From Chloroflexota bacterium (GTDB lineage Bacteria > Chloroflexota > Dehalococcoidia > DSTF01 > JACRBR01), in assembly GCA_028872875.1 (NCBI GenBank), contig JAGWOC010000006.1, forward strand, positions 1-64,000: a stretch of DNA of 64,000 nucleotides, read 5' to 3'. The notes under the pieces were generated by a model. It saw only the letters and a program-made list of their open reading frames with translations, had not been told where the DNA came from and did no database searches. The translations under genes were made by a program, and so were the position numbers. Of this stretch, positions 37,835-46,422 are shown one piece after another; position 1 is the stretch's first letter; each line of letters begins with the position of its first letter.

Positions 37835-40621
37835 TCACCGCACCCTCGCCACCTCCACCCTCGTATCGCGATCGTTGTGGCCGGGCTGCAGGATCGCGGG
37901 CGCGGGCTGGATGTGGAAGTAGCCGCCGGCCAGCTCGACGGGGTTCATCGGCGTGGCGATCACGTTGCGATGCCCCATGCCGCCTTCGAACTGGTAGTTC
38001 TCCCAGGCGTGGTAGACGATCACCTGCCCCGGCCGCACGCCGGGCGCGATCTTGGCCCGTATGAGAAACGAACCGATCTCGTTGTGCACTCGCACCAGGT
38101 CGCCATCCGCGATCTCCCGATCGCGCGCGTCGATCTTCGACATGAAGATGGCCGGTTCGCCCCGCTCCAACTGCAGCATCAGCGGATTCGTGCGAAGCGC
38201 CGCATGGATGCTGTGGCGGTTGTGGCCGCCGGTCATGATGAGCGGGAAATCGCCGCCCGACGTCACCGGATCCTTGTGGACGGGCAACTCTTCTCCGAGT
38301 TCCATGTAGAGCGACTGGTCGATGTAGAACTGCATGCGGCGGGTCAGCGTGGGCCAGGGCATCTTCTTCTCGGTGCGCCAGGTGTGGGGCGTGAACGGCT
38401 GATCCTCGCGCATGTCGCCGGCGTTGCTCTTGTTGCCGGGGTGCGAACCCAGCCCCGTGAACCGCACGAAGCCCTTCCGCTTGAAGTCCTCCCAGTCCGG
38501 CTTTCCAACGTGCGTTGATGCGTCGATGACCGCCCTTGCGACCTGTTCGTGATCTTCGGCGCCGAACTTGCCGCGAAACGTCATCCTGCGCACCAGATCA
38601 TCGCAGCGGTAGCGCTTGCCTCGTCCGGAGTACGATGCTACGCCCCGCGATTTGGCGCGCTCTTGCACCTTCTGCGCGAGCAGCACCATGATCTCCCACT
38701 CCGGTTTTGCCTCGCCCGGAGGCTTCACCGCCGCCGTCGTCACGTGGGCAAACGGCGCCAGGGGCGTGTACCACTCGTTGACATCCGTCTTCTCGTACGA
38801 TGCGGCCGCGGGCAGCACGTAGTCCGCATTCAGCGCGGTGGAGCTCATGCGGATGTCGGTGGCGACGAGCAGGTCGAGCTTTGGCAGCATCTCCTCGAAC
38901 AAGCGGTGCCCGCCGCGCACGCGCCGGAGCGGATTGCTCCCGGTGGCGAAGAGGATCTTCGGCGTCGTCATCGATGGCAGCGGTTGCCACCCGCGCCGCA
39001 CCGAGTCCGCCATGTACTCGTCGACATCCTTCGTCAGATACGGATCCCATTCCTTGCTCCGGCCGCTGATCTCCCGCAGGCCGCCGTGGTGGTACCAGAA
39101 CATGACGGCGCTGGTGCCGCCCCAGGCGCTCACTTTGCGCCCGAGCTGGAACATCGCCAGTTCGTCCGTGTACCCCTTCATCTTCATGCCGATGAACGGC
39201 AGAATGGCCGGCGCGAGCACCTTGAGCGTGTCCAGCCGACCGAGTCCGTCTCGGTATGGCATGGTCAGCGTGCCATCGACGATAAAGAACGGCAGAGTGT
39301 CGAAGCCTGCGCCTTTGCGTCCCATTTGGCCACAGAGCGCGAACAGCAGGATCTGCGCGCGCATCATCAGGTCGCCGTGGTAGTACTTGGAGATGCTGGC
39401 GCCGGCCACGCCGGACGCCGCCCTGGCCGCCGCAAATTCCCGCGCGACGTCGCGGATCACGCCGGGATGGACGCCGCACACGGCCGACGCTTTCTCAGGC
39501 GTGTAGTCGCGGTCGAGGCGCTCCTTCAGCACCTGGAACACCGGCTTCACCTTCACGTCTCCGTCCTTCGTCCTCACGTCGTACTCGCCGTCGAGCGCCG
39601 GAGCGATCTTGCCGAGCCTGAGCGTCTTCTGCGGGGCCTTTACGGCGCGGTTCTCATTCACGTCGTACATGAAGAACACGTCGTCCTTGCCGCCGCGCCG
39701 CATGTCGGAATCGCGCAGGAAGGTGCCCGTGTCGCTGCGCAGCAGGAAGGGCAGGTCGGTCTGTTCGCGCACGAAATGCGCGGCGGCGAGGCCTTCGGAG
39801 ATGATGACCTGCGCCATGGCGAGCGCCAGCGCCGCATCGGTGCCGGGCTTGACGGAGATCCAGCGGTCGGCGTGCACGGCGGATGCGTTGAAGTCGGGGC
39901 TGATCGCGACGATGCGGGCACCGTTGTACCGGGCCTCGGTCAGAAAGTGGAAGTTCGGGATCTGCGTGTACGCCGGGTTGCCGCCCCAGATGAGGATGAA
40001 GTCGGAGTGGAAGAAGTCGTCGGCGGATCGGCTCGCGACCGGGATGCCGAACGTGACGGCCGCCCCCTGCTGCTCGTCGCCGACTTCGGTGTTGAGATCG
40101 AGCACGACGGCCCCGAGCAGGTTCGTGAGCCGGTTGACGGCGACCCAGGAAGCAACACCGGTCGCGTTGCCATCGAAGACGATCGCGTCCGGCGCGTCGC
40201 GCTCCAGGTTGTCGACGATGCGGTCCGCGATCTCGGTCAGCGCTTCGTCCCACGTCACCTGCTGCCATTTGCCCTCGCCGCGCTCGCCCGCGCGCTTCAG
40301 CGGATGGGTCAGGCGCAGGCTGTCCGTCATCGTGAGCGAGTAGCAGGCGCCCTTCTGGCAGCCGCGCGGGTTGTAGTCCGGGACGGATGCGTTGGTCTGC
40401 GAATAGGTGCCCGATGCCTCCTCGTAGACAACGGCGCCGTCCTTCACGAAGACGTTGTACGCGCAGCTACGCTGATACCAGCAGTTCATCAGGTGCGTGC
40501 CCTTCGACACGCTGTCCCACTGCCAGCGCTCGCGGTACGGGTCGGCGGCGGATGGACGCCGTTGTTCTTCCTCTGACGCCGGCGTCTGGTGAGTCGGCCC
40601 GGAGCTACCTTCTGACTCCAT
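37835..40621 (-). CDS. Second molybdopterin oxidoreductase, ethylbenzene/steroid-C25 dehydrogenase-like alpha subunit
   Basis: 928 residues from ATG 40621 (GGAG upstream). The N-terminal cluster site is H43-x3-C47-x5-C53 with C88 (THLMNCWYQRSC; NPRGCQKGAC), so a type II DMSO-reductase-family protein with the family HPLKRAGERGEGKWQQVTWD block. The C-terminus (IVYHAWENYQFEGG, AGGYFHIQPAPAILQPG) resembles ethylbenzene and steroid C25 dehydrogenases, which hydroxylate hydrocarbons with water. Unlike those it has no Tat signal, so a cytoplasmic location is predicted, and no own beta or gamma subunit gene is adjacent. The acceptor and substrate are unknown; other type II activities are possible. 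Confidence 0.75.
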   Translation of the reverse strand: MESEGSSGPTHQTPASEEEQRRPSAADPYRERWQWDSVSKGTHLMNCWYQRSCAYNVFVKDGAVVYEEASGTYSQTNASVPDYNPRGCQKGACYSLTMTDSLRLTHPLKRAGERGEGKWQQVTWDEALTEIADRIVDNLERDAPDAIVFDGNATGVASWVAVNRLTNLLGAVVLDLNTEVGDEQQGAAVTFGIPVASRSADDFFHSDFILIWGGNPAYTQIPNFHFLTEARYNGARIVAISPDFNASAVHADRWISVKPGTDAALALAMAQVIISEGLAAAHFVREQTDLPFLLRSDTGTFLRDSDMRRGGKDDVFFMYDVNENRAVKAPQKTLRLGKIAPALDGEYDVRTKDGDVKVKPVFQVLKERLDRDYTPEKASAVCGVHPGVIRDVAREFAAARAASGVAGASISKYYHGDLMMRAQILLFALCGQMGRKGAGFDTLPFFIVDGTLTMPYRDGLGRLDTLKVLAPAILPFIGMKMKGYTDELAMFQLGRKVSAWGGTSAVMFWYHHGGLREISGRSKEWDPYLTKDVDEYMADSVRRGWQPLPSMTTPKILFATGSNPLRRVRGGHRLFEEMLPKLDLLVATDIRMSSTALNADYVLPAAASYEKTDVNEWYTPLAPFAHVTTAAVKPPGEAKPEWEIMVLLAQKVQERAKSRGVASYSGRGKRYRCDDLVRRMTFRGKFGAEDHEQVARAVIDASTHVGKPDWEDFKRKGFVRFTGLGSHPGNKSNAGDMREDQPFTPHTWRTEKKMPWPTLTRRMQFYIDQSLYMELGEELPVHKDPVTSGGDFPLIMTGGHNRHSIHAALRTNPLMLQLERGEPAIFMSKIDARDREIADGDLVRVHNEIGSFLIRAKIAPGVRPGQVIVYHAWENYQFEGGMGHRNVIATPMNPVELAGGYFHIQPAPAILQPGHNDRDTRVEVARVR

Positions 40622-40638
40622 GTTCGTCTCCAGTTCCC

Positions 40639-41457
40639 TTATTCGACCAACCGCCCGGCCTCGACGTACGGGTGCGGGCCATCGAAGTCGCCGATGAACG
40701 CCGTGTGACTCACGAGCTGCGCGCCGTCCCAGTAGTGCAGTTGATATCCAGGCGGCTCCATCACGAAGCCGGCGGCCGTGTTGGGACGGAGTTCGAGTTC
40801 CGTCTGGTGTGCTGCGCCCGGGCAGGTCGAGGCGAGCGTGCCGCGAAACCGTGCGTGGATCGCCCGGTGCAGGTGCCCGCACAAGATGCGCTCCACCTGC
40901 GAGTGCCGTGCCACGACCTCTCCGAACGCATCGATGTCGGCAAGGCCGATGAAGTCCATGATTGCGATGCCGGTCTTGAACGGCGGATGATGCATGAAGA
41001 TGACGGTCGGCTTCTCCGGCGCCTCAGCAAGGCGCGCTTCGAGCCAGCGCAGGCGTTCGGCACACAGGACGCCGCCCCCCAGCCCCGGCACGACCGAGTC
41101 GAGGCCGATCAGACGCAGCGGGTACTGGTCGATGGTGTAGTGCAGGAACTCGCCGGCTTGCGGCAGGTAGTCGTGATCCCGGAACGCGTCGCGCAGCGCG
41201 CCGCGCTCATCGTGGTTGCCAGGAATGACGTAGACCGGCATCGTCAGCGGCGCCAGCAGCGTGCGCAGGTGGCGATACTCCTCCGGCCGGCCCTTGTCGG
41301 TCAGGTCGCCGGTGACGAGCACGACATCCGGAAGCGGGTCGAGCCGCATCACCTGCGCGATGCAGCGTTCCAGATGCGCCGCCGTGTCAACCCTGCGATA
41401 GGCGAGCGTGCCGGGTTCACGAATGTGCGTGTCCGTGATCTGGGCGATCAGCATCAC
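40639..41457 (-). CDS. Calcineurin-like metallophosphoesterase (CpdA/GpdQ class III phosphodiesterase)
   Basis: 272 residues. Binuclear metal motifs are in order: AQITDTHI (D-x-H), LVTGDLTDKG (GDL), VIPGNHDERG (GNHD), FMHHPPF and LCGHLHRA (GH-x-H). This set and length match cyclic nucleotide and glycerophosphodiester phosphodiesterases of class III. GTG 41457 overlaps the TetR stop by 4 bases (an ATG follows directly), so it is translationally coupled to the regulator. Its link with the acyl-CoA operon across the intergenic region is unclear; cAMP turnover is one possibility. Confidence 0.85.
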   Translation of the reverse strand: MMLIAQITDTHIREPGTLAYRRVDTAAHLERCIAQVMRLDPLPDVVLVTGDLTDKGRPEEYRHLRTLLAPLTMPVYVIPGNHDERGALRDAFRDHDYLPQAGEFLHYTIDQYPLRLIGLDSVVPGLGGGVLCAERLRWLEARLAEAPEKPTVIFMHHPPFKTGIAIMDFIGLADIDAFGEVVARHSQVERILCGHLHRAIHARFRGTLASTCPGAAHQTELELRPNTAAGFVMEPPGYQLHYWDGAQLVSHTAFIGDFDGPHPYVEAGRLVE

Positions 41458-42134
41458 GTCGCCTCCTCGTCAGGGCCTTCGGCCCCTTGCCTGCCGGCGC
41501 CTGACGCGCGGATGAACTGCACGAGCATCGCCACTTCTTCGGTCAGTCGTCCGCGGAAGTCGGGCCCGGAGAACGGCAGATGGCCGTCCGAGGCGCGCAG
41601 GGTGAGCATCCTGTCCATGAAGGCGCCAAACACGAGATCGACGAGCATGCGCGAAAACGGCGCCGCCAGGCTCGCGTCGGCCTGGCCGCGCTCCGCGTAC
41701 TTGAGGAAGAGCCGTTCCACGCCTCTTCGCCAGCGGTCCATGAACGACTGATGCACCTCGAGGGCGAGTGAATCGCCGACGAGCACCTCCGTGAAGACCA
41801 CCCGCAGGAAGTCGGCGTTCTGCGCCCAGAGGTCGGCGCTCGCGAGGGCGTTCAACTGGAACTGCCGCTCCATCGCGATTGCACCGGGCAGATGCTCAAG
41901 GAGGTCGAGCGCCTGCGGGAACCCTCGCTCTTCGTACAGCGCCTCCAGGATCTCCCGCTTCGACGCGAAGTGGTTGTAGAGCGACGCGTCGGTGACGCCG
42001 ACGGCCGCGGCAAGCTGCTTCATCGACGTGTTCGCGTAGCCGCGGTCGGCGAAGAGCCGCTCGGCGGCGGAGATGATGGCGCGCCGGCGGTCCCTGGGCC
42101 GCCTGCGCGGGCTGAGTGGCGTTTGTCGGGTCAC
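41454..42134 (-). CDS. TetR/AcrR-family transcriptional regulator (FadR-like)
   Basis: 226 residues, GTG 42134. The N-terminal helix-turn-helix is AAERLFADRGYANTSMKQLA then AVGVTDASLYNHFASKREIL, a classical TetR DNA-binding domain. The C-terminal ligand domain is about 160 residues with EVHQSFMDRWRRGVERLF and is of the size that holds acyl-CoA in FadR-type TetR proteins. It is divergent from the acyl-CoA ligase and hydratase operon and both promoters carry the same palindrome over the -10 boxes, so it most likely represses itself and the operon until an acyl-CoA is present. Confidence 0.9.
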   Translation of the reverse strand: MTRQTPLSPRRRPRDRRRAIISAAERLFADRGYANTSMKQLAAAVGVTDASLYNHFASKREILEALYEERGFPQALDLLEHLPGAIAMERQFQLNALASADLWAQNADFLRVVFTEVLVGDSLALEVHQSFMDRWRRGVERLFLKYAERGQADASLAAPFSRMLVDLVFGAFMDRMLTLRASDGHLPFSGPDFRGRLTEEVAMLVQFIRASGAGRQGAEGPDEEAT

Positions 42135-42147
42135 GAGGCTAGCTTTC

Positions 42148-42161
42148 TAAGCGTTCGCTAG
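42148..42161 (-). promoter_or_regulatory. TetR operator (site 1) overlapping the TetR promoter -10
   Basis: On the minus strand CTAGCGAACGCTTA. Its symmetric core AGCG-N2-CGCT matches site 2 (42233-42246) on the other strand. It directly abuts the TAAACT -10 of the regulator's own promoter, sharing two bases. Confidence 0.75.
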
Positions 42162-42189
42162 TTTAGACCAGCAGCGATCGGCATGTCAA
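42160..42189 (-). promoter_or_regulatory. Sigma-70 promoter of the TetR gene
   Basis: TTGACA (42184-42189), 18-base spacer, TAAACT (42160-42165) on the minus strand. Expected start near 42153, about 19 bases before GTG 42134. Confidence 0.75.
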
Positions 42190-42204
42190 ACCTGAAATTG
42201 GGGA

Positions 42205-42234
42205 TTGACAGCCGGCGTCTGGCGGCCATAAACT
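42205..42234 (+). promoter_or_regulatory. Sigma-70 promoter of the acyl-CoA catabolic operon
   Basis: TTGACA (42205-42210), 18-base spacer, TAAACT (42229-42234) on the plus strand; the same boxes and spacing as the divergent promoter. Expected start near 42241, about 27 bases before the ATG of the ligase. Confidence 0.75.
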
Positions 42235-42246
42235 AGCGCACGCTAA
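42233..42246 (+). promoter_or_regulatory. TetR operator (site 2) overlapping the catabolic operon -10
   Basis: CTAGCGCACGCTAA on the plus strand, sharing two bases with the TAAACT box. Binding here would block RNA polymerase. Confidence 0.75.
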
Positions 42247-42267
42247 CTTGCCGCTCAGGATCCAACC

Positions 42268-43812
42268 ATGCAGAGCCCCTGGCACACGCTTCAGCCCTAC
42301 CCCGAGTTCCCGCTCTTCCACTTCCTGGAGACGGCGGCCGCGGGCCCTTCCGATCGGCCGGCGCTGCTGACGCCCGACGGCGAGCGCTGGACATTCGGCC
42401 AGGTCTGTGACGGGGCGCGCCGGGTGGCGCAGATGCTCCGGCCGTACGTTGGCCGGGGCGACCGCGTGCTATTCCTCGCGCCCAACTCGCCCGCGTACGC
42501 GACGGCGGTGTACGGCGCGATGATGGCGGGCGGCACGGCGGTGCCGTTGAATCCGCTCCTGAAGCCCGACGAACTGCGCCGCATCGCCGCCGACGTCGAG
42601 CCGGCGGTGGCCTTCGTCGCGGGAGGCGCACAGGCGCTGGTAGAGTCGCTCCGTCCGGAACTGCCGTCGCTGCGGAGCGTCTTCGATCTCGGCACCCTCT
42701 GGAGCGACCTTGAAGGCGTGCCCGCGAGAGCGGACAGCGTGCCGCTGGACGCGCGCGAGGATCTCGCGGCGCTGCCCTTCTCGAGCGGTACCACGGGACT
42801 GCCGAAAGGGGTGATGCTCTCCCATTTCAACCTCGTCGCCAACGTCCGCCAAACGCTGGCGACTGGCATGACGCCGCCGTACAACACGCTCCTCAACTAT
42901 ATGCCGTTCTTCCACGTCTACGGATTCGCCTCGCTGATGGGCATGGCGTTCGCGCTGGGCGTGCCCCAGGTGATCGTGTCCCGCTTCGACCCTGAGTTGA
43001 TCCTCCGCCTGGCCGCGCTCCACGAGGTACACACACTCTACGCGCCGCCGCCGGCGCTGCGCGCGCTGGTGGCCGCGCGGCGGGCGGGCGGCCAGGCTAC
43101 GCCCTCCGTGCGTGCGATCGTCACGGGCGCCGCGCCCACGCCGCTCGATCTCGCGCGCGAAGCGGCGGAGGCGTTCGGCGTCGCGGTGGCGCAGCCATAC
43201 GGTCTGTCCGAGGCGACAGCGGCCACGAACATGAACCCGTTTCATCGCATCAAGCCCGTTACGGTTGGCCCGCCGCTGCCCGACACCGAGGAGAAGATCG
43301 TCGATCCGGAAACCGGGGCCGAGCAGCGGACAGGATCCGTTGGCGAGGTTTGGATCCGCGGCCCGCAGGTGATGCGCGGCTACTGGCGGCAGCCCGAGGC
43401 GACAGCCGCCTGTCTGATGCCTGACGGCTGGCTCCGCACCGGCGATCTGGGCAAGCTCGACGAAGACGGCTACCTGCAGATCGTCGACCGGCTGAAGGAC
43501 ATGATCCGCTACAAGGGACACCAGGTGGCACCGTTCGAACTGGAGAGCGTGCTGCTCGAACATCCCGCCGTCGCCGACGTATGCGTCATCCCCAGGCCTG
43601 ACGTCGACGCCGGAGAGGTCCCGAAGGCGTGCGTCGTGCTCGAGCCGGGAGCCGCCGCTACGGCCGAGGCGCTGATGGCCTTCGTCGCCGAGCGCGTGAA
43701 CCCGATGAGCCGCATCCGCGACGTGGAGTTCATCGATGCGATCCCGCGCAATCCATCCGGCAAAGTCCTGCGCCGCGAGCTCATCGAGCGCGAGCGCGCC
43801 AGAACAGCGTGA
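42268..43812 (+). CDS. Acyl-CoA synthetase (AMP-forming, ANL superfamily)
   Basis: 514 residues, ATG 42268, first gene of the operon. The adenylation P-loop is LPFSSGTTGLPKGVMLSH; then the YGLSE acyl pocket element, and the hinge region RTGDLGKLDEDGYLQIVDRL. The C-terminal domain has KGHQVAPFELESVL and the catalytic Lys in PRNPSGKVLRREL. It activates a carboxylic acid to acyl-CoA with ATP. Motif spacing and length fit medium- or long-chain fatty acid or aryl acid ligases of the 4-coumarate-like branch. It should feed the hydratases and dehydrogenase that follow. Confidence 0.9.
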   Translation: MQSPWHTLQPYPEFPLFHFLETAAAGPSDRPALLTPDGERWTFGQVCDGARRVAQMLRPYVGRGDRVLFLAPNSPAYATAVYGAMMAGGTAVPLNPLLKPDELRRIAADVEPAVAFVAGGAQALVESLRPELPSLRSVFDLGTLWSDLEGVPARADSVPLDAREDLAALPFSSGTTGLPKGVMLSHFNLVANVRQTLATGMTPPYNTLLNYMPFFHVYGFASLMGMAFALGVPQVIVSRFDPELILRLAALHEVHTLYAPPPALRALVAARRAGGQATPSVRAIVTGAAPTPLDLAREAAEAFGVAVAQPYGLSEATAATNMNPFHRIKPVTVGPPLPDTEEKIVDPETGAEQRTGSVGEVWIRGPQVMRGYWRQPEATAACLMPDGWLRTGDLGKLDEDGYLQIVDRLKDMIRYKGHQVAPFELESVLLEHPAVADVCVIPRPDVDAGEVPKACVVLEPGAAATAEALMAFVAERVNPMSRIRDVEFIDAIPRNPSGKVLRRELIERERARTA

Positions 43813-43836
43813 CAAGTTCCGTGAAGGAGACTGCCC

Positions 43837-44637
43837 GTGCCTGATTACAGCGACTACCAGTATCTGACCGTCGAACGCCGGGACGGCGGCGTGGCGGTGC
43901 TGACGTTGAACCGCCCGGAGAAGCGCAACGCCATCAACAACGATATGCACTCCGAGCTCGAGCGAGTCTTCCTCCAGATCGGCGCCGACGAGCAGGTCCG
44001 CGCGCTCGTGTTGACGGGCGCCGGCACGGCGTTCTGCGCGGGCGGAGACGCCCGGTCGATGGAGGACGGGTCGTTCGTGCCATCCGGTCCGGCGACGCCG
44101 TTCCGCGCGGTGCGCACGCTGCTCCACAACCTGCTGGAGATCGAACAGCCGGTCGTGGCCGCCGTCAACGGCGACGCCGCCGGTCTCGGCGCGAACATCG
44201 CGCTGTACTGCGACGTGATCATCGCGTCGGAGACGGCGCGCTTCGCCGACACGCACACCCGCATGGGACTCGTCGCCGGGGATGGCGGCGTCATCATCTG
44301 GCCGCTGCTCATCGGCTGGGCGAAGGCGAAGGAGTACCTGCTTACCGGCGACTGGATTACCGGCGCGCAGGGACAGCAGATGGGACTCGTCAACTACGCC
44401 GTGCCTCAGGATCAGGTCATACCCACGGCGATGGAGTGGGCGCAGCGTCTGGCAGCGGGCGCGCCAAAGGCAATGCGCTGGACGAAGTACTCGATGAACC
44501 GCATCCTTCGCGACCAGATCAACCTCGCGCTCGACGTCTCCACGTTCTTGGAGGCGGCCACGATGTACAGCGCCGACCTCAAGGAAGCCGCGTCGGCGTT
44601 CTTCGAGAAGCGTGCGCCCAAGTTCACGGGAGAGTAG
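43837..44637 (+). CDS. Enoyl-CoA hydratase/isomerase (crotonase family) 1
   Basis: 266 residues, GTG after GAAGGAG. Crotonase motifs: LNRPEKRNAINNDMHSEL, oxyanion loop GAGTAFCAGGDARSM and the second loop AVNGDAAGLGANIALYCDV. The catalytic Glu positions of classical ECH (E144/E164 in rat) are not both evident; the second active-site region reads THTRMGLVAGDGGVIIW, with Asp/Gly instead of the Glu pair, so it may be an isomerase, hydrolase or decarboxylase of the family. Acts on an acyl-CoA in the cytoplasm. Part of the TetR-controlled operon. Confidence 0.85.
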   Translation: MPDYSDYQYLTVERRDGGVAVLTLNRPEKRNAINNDMHSELERVFLQIGADEQVRALVLTGAGTAFCAGGDARSMEDGSFVPSGPATPFRAVRTLLHNLLEIEQPVVAAVNGDAAGLGANIALYCDVIIASETARFADTHTRMGLVAGDGGVIIWPLLIGWAKAKEYLLTGDWITGAQGQQMGLVNYAVPQDQVIPTAMEWAQRLAAGAPKAMRWTKYSMNRILRDQINLALDVSTFLEAATMYSADLKEAASAFFEKRAPKFTGE

Positions 44638-44648
44638 GAGTCGCGACC

Positions 44649-45620
44649 ATGATCCGCACACCCATCACCGAACTGCTCGGCATCGAGCACCCGATCATCC
44701 AGGCCGGCATGGGGAGCGTCGCCGGGTCCGAACTGGCGGCCGCCGTCTGCAACGCGGGCGGGCTCGGTGTGCTCGGCGCGGCGTTCTGGCCGCCCGACCA
44801 GCTCCGCAGCGAGATCCGCCGTGTCAAGTCGCTCACCGACAAGCCGTACGCCGTCGATCTGCTCGTCGCCGAGGGCGCGCCGGGGATGGAAGAGCTGTTG
44901 AAGGTGATCTTCGACGAGCAGGTTCCCGTGTTCATCTCCGGGCTCGGCAGCCCGGGCGCGGTCGTCAGCGAAATGCACCGCCGCGGCATGAAGGTGCTGG
45001 CGATGGTCGGGACGGTGCGCCACGCGCGGCGCTGCGTCGACGCCGGCGTCGACGCAGTCGTGGCGCAGGGCACGGAGGCGGGCGGCCACACCGGCCGCGT
45101 CGCGACGTTCCCGCTCGTGCCTGCGGTCGTGGACGCCGTGAGGCCGGTGCCGGTCGCCGCCGCGGGCGGCATCGCGGACGGGCGCGGTCTTGTGGCGGCG
45201 CTGGCGCTCGGTGCATCGGCCGCAGTCGTCGGCACGCGCTTCGTCGCCACGCGGGAGGCGCACGGACACGAAGCCTACAAGCAACGCATCGTCGCCGCGT
45301 CGGAGGAGGACACCGTGGTGACGAAGGTCTACACCGGCAAGAGCTGCCGGGTCATCCCGAACGGCTACATCGACGGATGGGCCGGGCGAGAAGGCGAAGT
45401 CGAGCGCTTCCCGGCGCAGCTTCTGAAGAATTGGGCGCACATGGAGGCCGCGATCGAAGGCGGCGACACCGATACGGGCATCATGCCAGCCGGCCAGATT
45501 TCTGGCGTCGTCCGGTCGGTCGAAAGCGCCGGCGACATCGTGCGCCGGATGATGGCGGAGGCCGAGGCGATCATCACCGGCCTCGCCAGCGCACGGCTGA
45601 CCGCAGCGGGCAAAGGATAG
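44649..45620 (+). CDS. NAD(P)H-dependent flavin oxidoreductase (nitronate monooxygenase-like)
   Basis: 323 residues from ATG 44649. TIM-barrel NMO/FabK-like protein: opening TELLGIEHPIIQAGMGSVAG, flavin region GLGVLGAAF, catalytic-histidine motif AQGTEAGGHTGRV, phosphate-binding AAGGIADGRG, then LGASAAVVGTRFVAT. NMO relatives oxidise nitronates; FabK relatives reduce enoyl-ACP or enoyl-CoA. In this acyl-CoA operon a flavin-dependent enoyl reduction is at least as likely as nitroalkane oxidation. It is 11 bases after the first hydratase gene. Confidence 0.82.
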   Translation: MIRTPITELLGIEHPIIQAGMGSVAGSELAAAVCNAGGLGVLGAAFWPPDQLRSEIRRVKSLTDKPYAVDLLVAEGAPGMEELLKVIFDEQVPVFISGLGSPGAVVSEMHRRGMKVLAMVGTVRHARRCVDAGVDAVVAQGTEAGGHTGRVATFPLVPAVVDAVRPVPVAAAGGIADGRGLVAALALGASAAVVGTRFVATREAHGHEAYKQRIVAASEEDTVVTKVYTGKSCRVIPNGYIDGWAGREGEVERFPAQLLKNWAHMEAAIEGGDTDTGIMPAGQISGVVRSVESAGDIVRRMMAEAEAIITGLASARLTAAGKG

Positions 45621-45626
45621 CGGCGC

Positions 45627-46409
45627 GTGGAGTCGAAGCACGTCCTGTTCGAACGGCGGGACCGCGTGGCGCTGATCACCGTCAACCGGCCCGACCGGAT
45701 GAACGCCATCGATCCGGCGACGAGCGCCGAGCTGTTGCGAGCCTTCGAGGCGTTCCGCGATGACGACGCATTGTGGGCAGCGGTGCTGACCGGCGCGGGC
45801 GACCGCGCGTTCTCCGCCGGCGCCGACCTGGTGGCCATGGCGGCAGCCAGCGCGCGCGGCGAAGCGCCCGACCTGCGCGTGCCGTTCGGCGGCATCACCC
45901 GGAAGTTCGACTGCTGGAAGCCGATCGTCGCGGCGATCAACGGGCACTGCCTCGCCGGCGGACTGGAACTCGCGCTCTGCTGCGACATCCGCATCGCCGC
46001 CGGGCACGCGCAGTTCGGCCTGCCGGAGGTGACGCGCGCGATCATCCCAGGCGCCGGCGGCACGCAGCGGCTGCTTCGCGCCATCCCGTCCGCGGCAGCC
46101 ATGCAACTGCTGCTCACGGGCGGCCGCTTCGACGCGCAGTGGGCGCTGCGCGTTGGTCTGGTGTCGGAAGTTGTCGCCGCGGACCGTCTCCTGCCGCGCG
46201 CGCTCGAGATCGCGGATGAGATCTGCCGCAACGGACCGCTCGCCGTGCGGGCGGCGAAGGAAGCCGCGCTGCGGGGCCGTGAGACGACGATTGAAGAGGG
46301 CCTGCGGATCGAAAACGAGAAGGGCCGCGAGGTGATCGCGACCGCGGACGCCCGCGAGGGCCCCAGGGCATTCGCCGAAAAGCGCGCGCCACGCTACGAG
46401 GGCCGCTGA
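45627..46409 (+). CDS. Enoyl-CoA hydratase/isomerase (crotonase family) 2
   Basis: 260 residues, GTG 45627, six bases after the previous stop. Motifs: VNRPDRMNAIDPATSAEL, oxyanion loop GAGDRAFSAGADLVAM, INGHCLAGGLELALCCDIRI and the catalytic Glu in FGLPEVTRAIIPGAGGTQ, with the second Glu slot occupied by the GAGGTQRL stretch, the normal enoyl-CoA hydratase arrangement. C-terminal FAEKRAPRYEGR is typical of the family. It should hydrate trans-2-enoyl-CoA to 3-hydroxyacyl-CoA. Confidence 0.9.
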   Translation: MESKHVLFERRDRVALITVNRPDRMNAIDPATSAELLRAFEAFRDDDALWAAVLTGAGDRAFSAGADLVAMAAASARGEAPDLRVPFGGITRKFDCWKPIVAAINGHCLAGGLELALCCDIRIAAGHAQFGLPEVTRAIIPGAGGTQRLLRAIPSAAAMQLLLTGGRFDAQWALRVGLVSEVVAADRLLPRALEIADEICRNGPLAVRAAKEAALRGRETTIEEGLRIENEKGREVIATADAREGPRAFAEKRAPRYEGR

Positions 46410-46422
46410 GTTGGAGACGACG

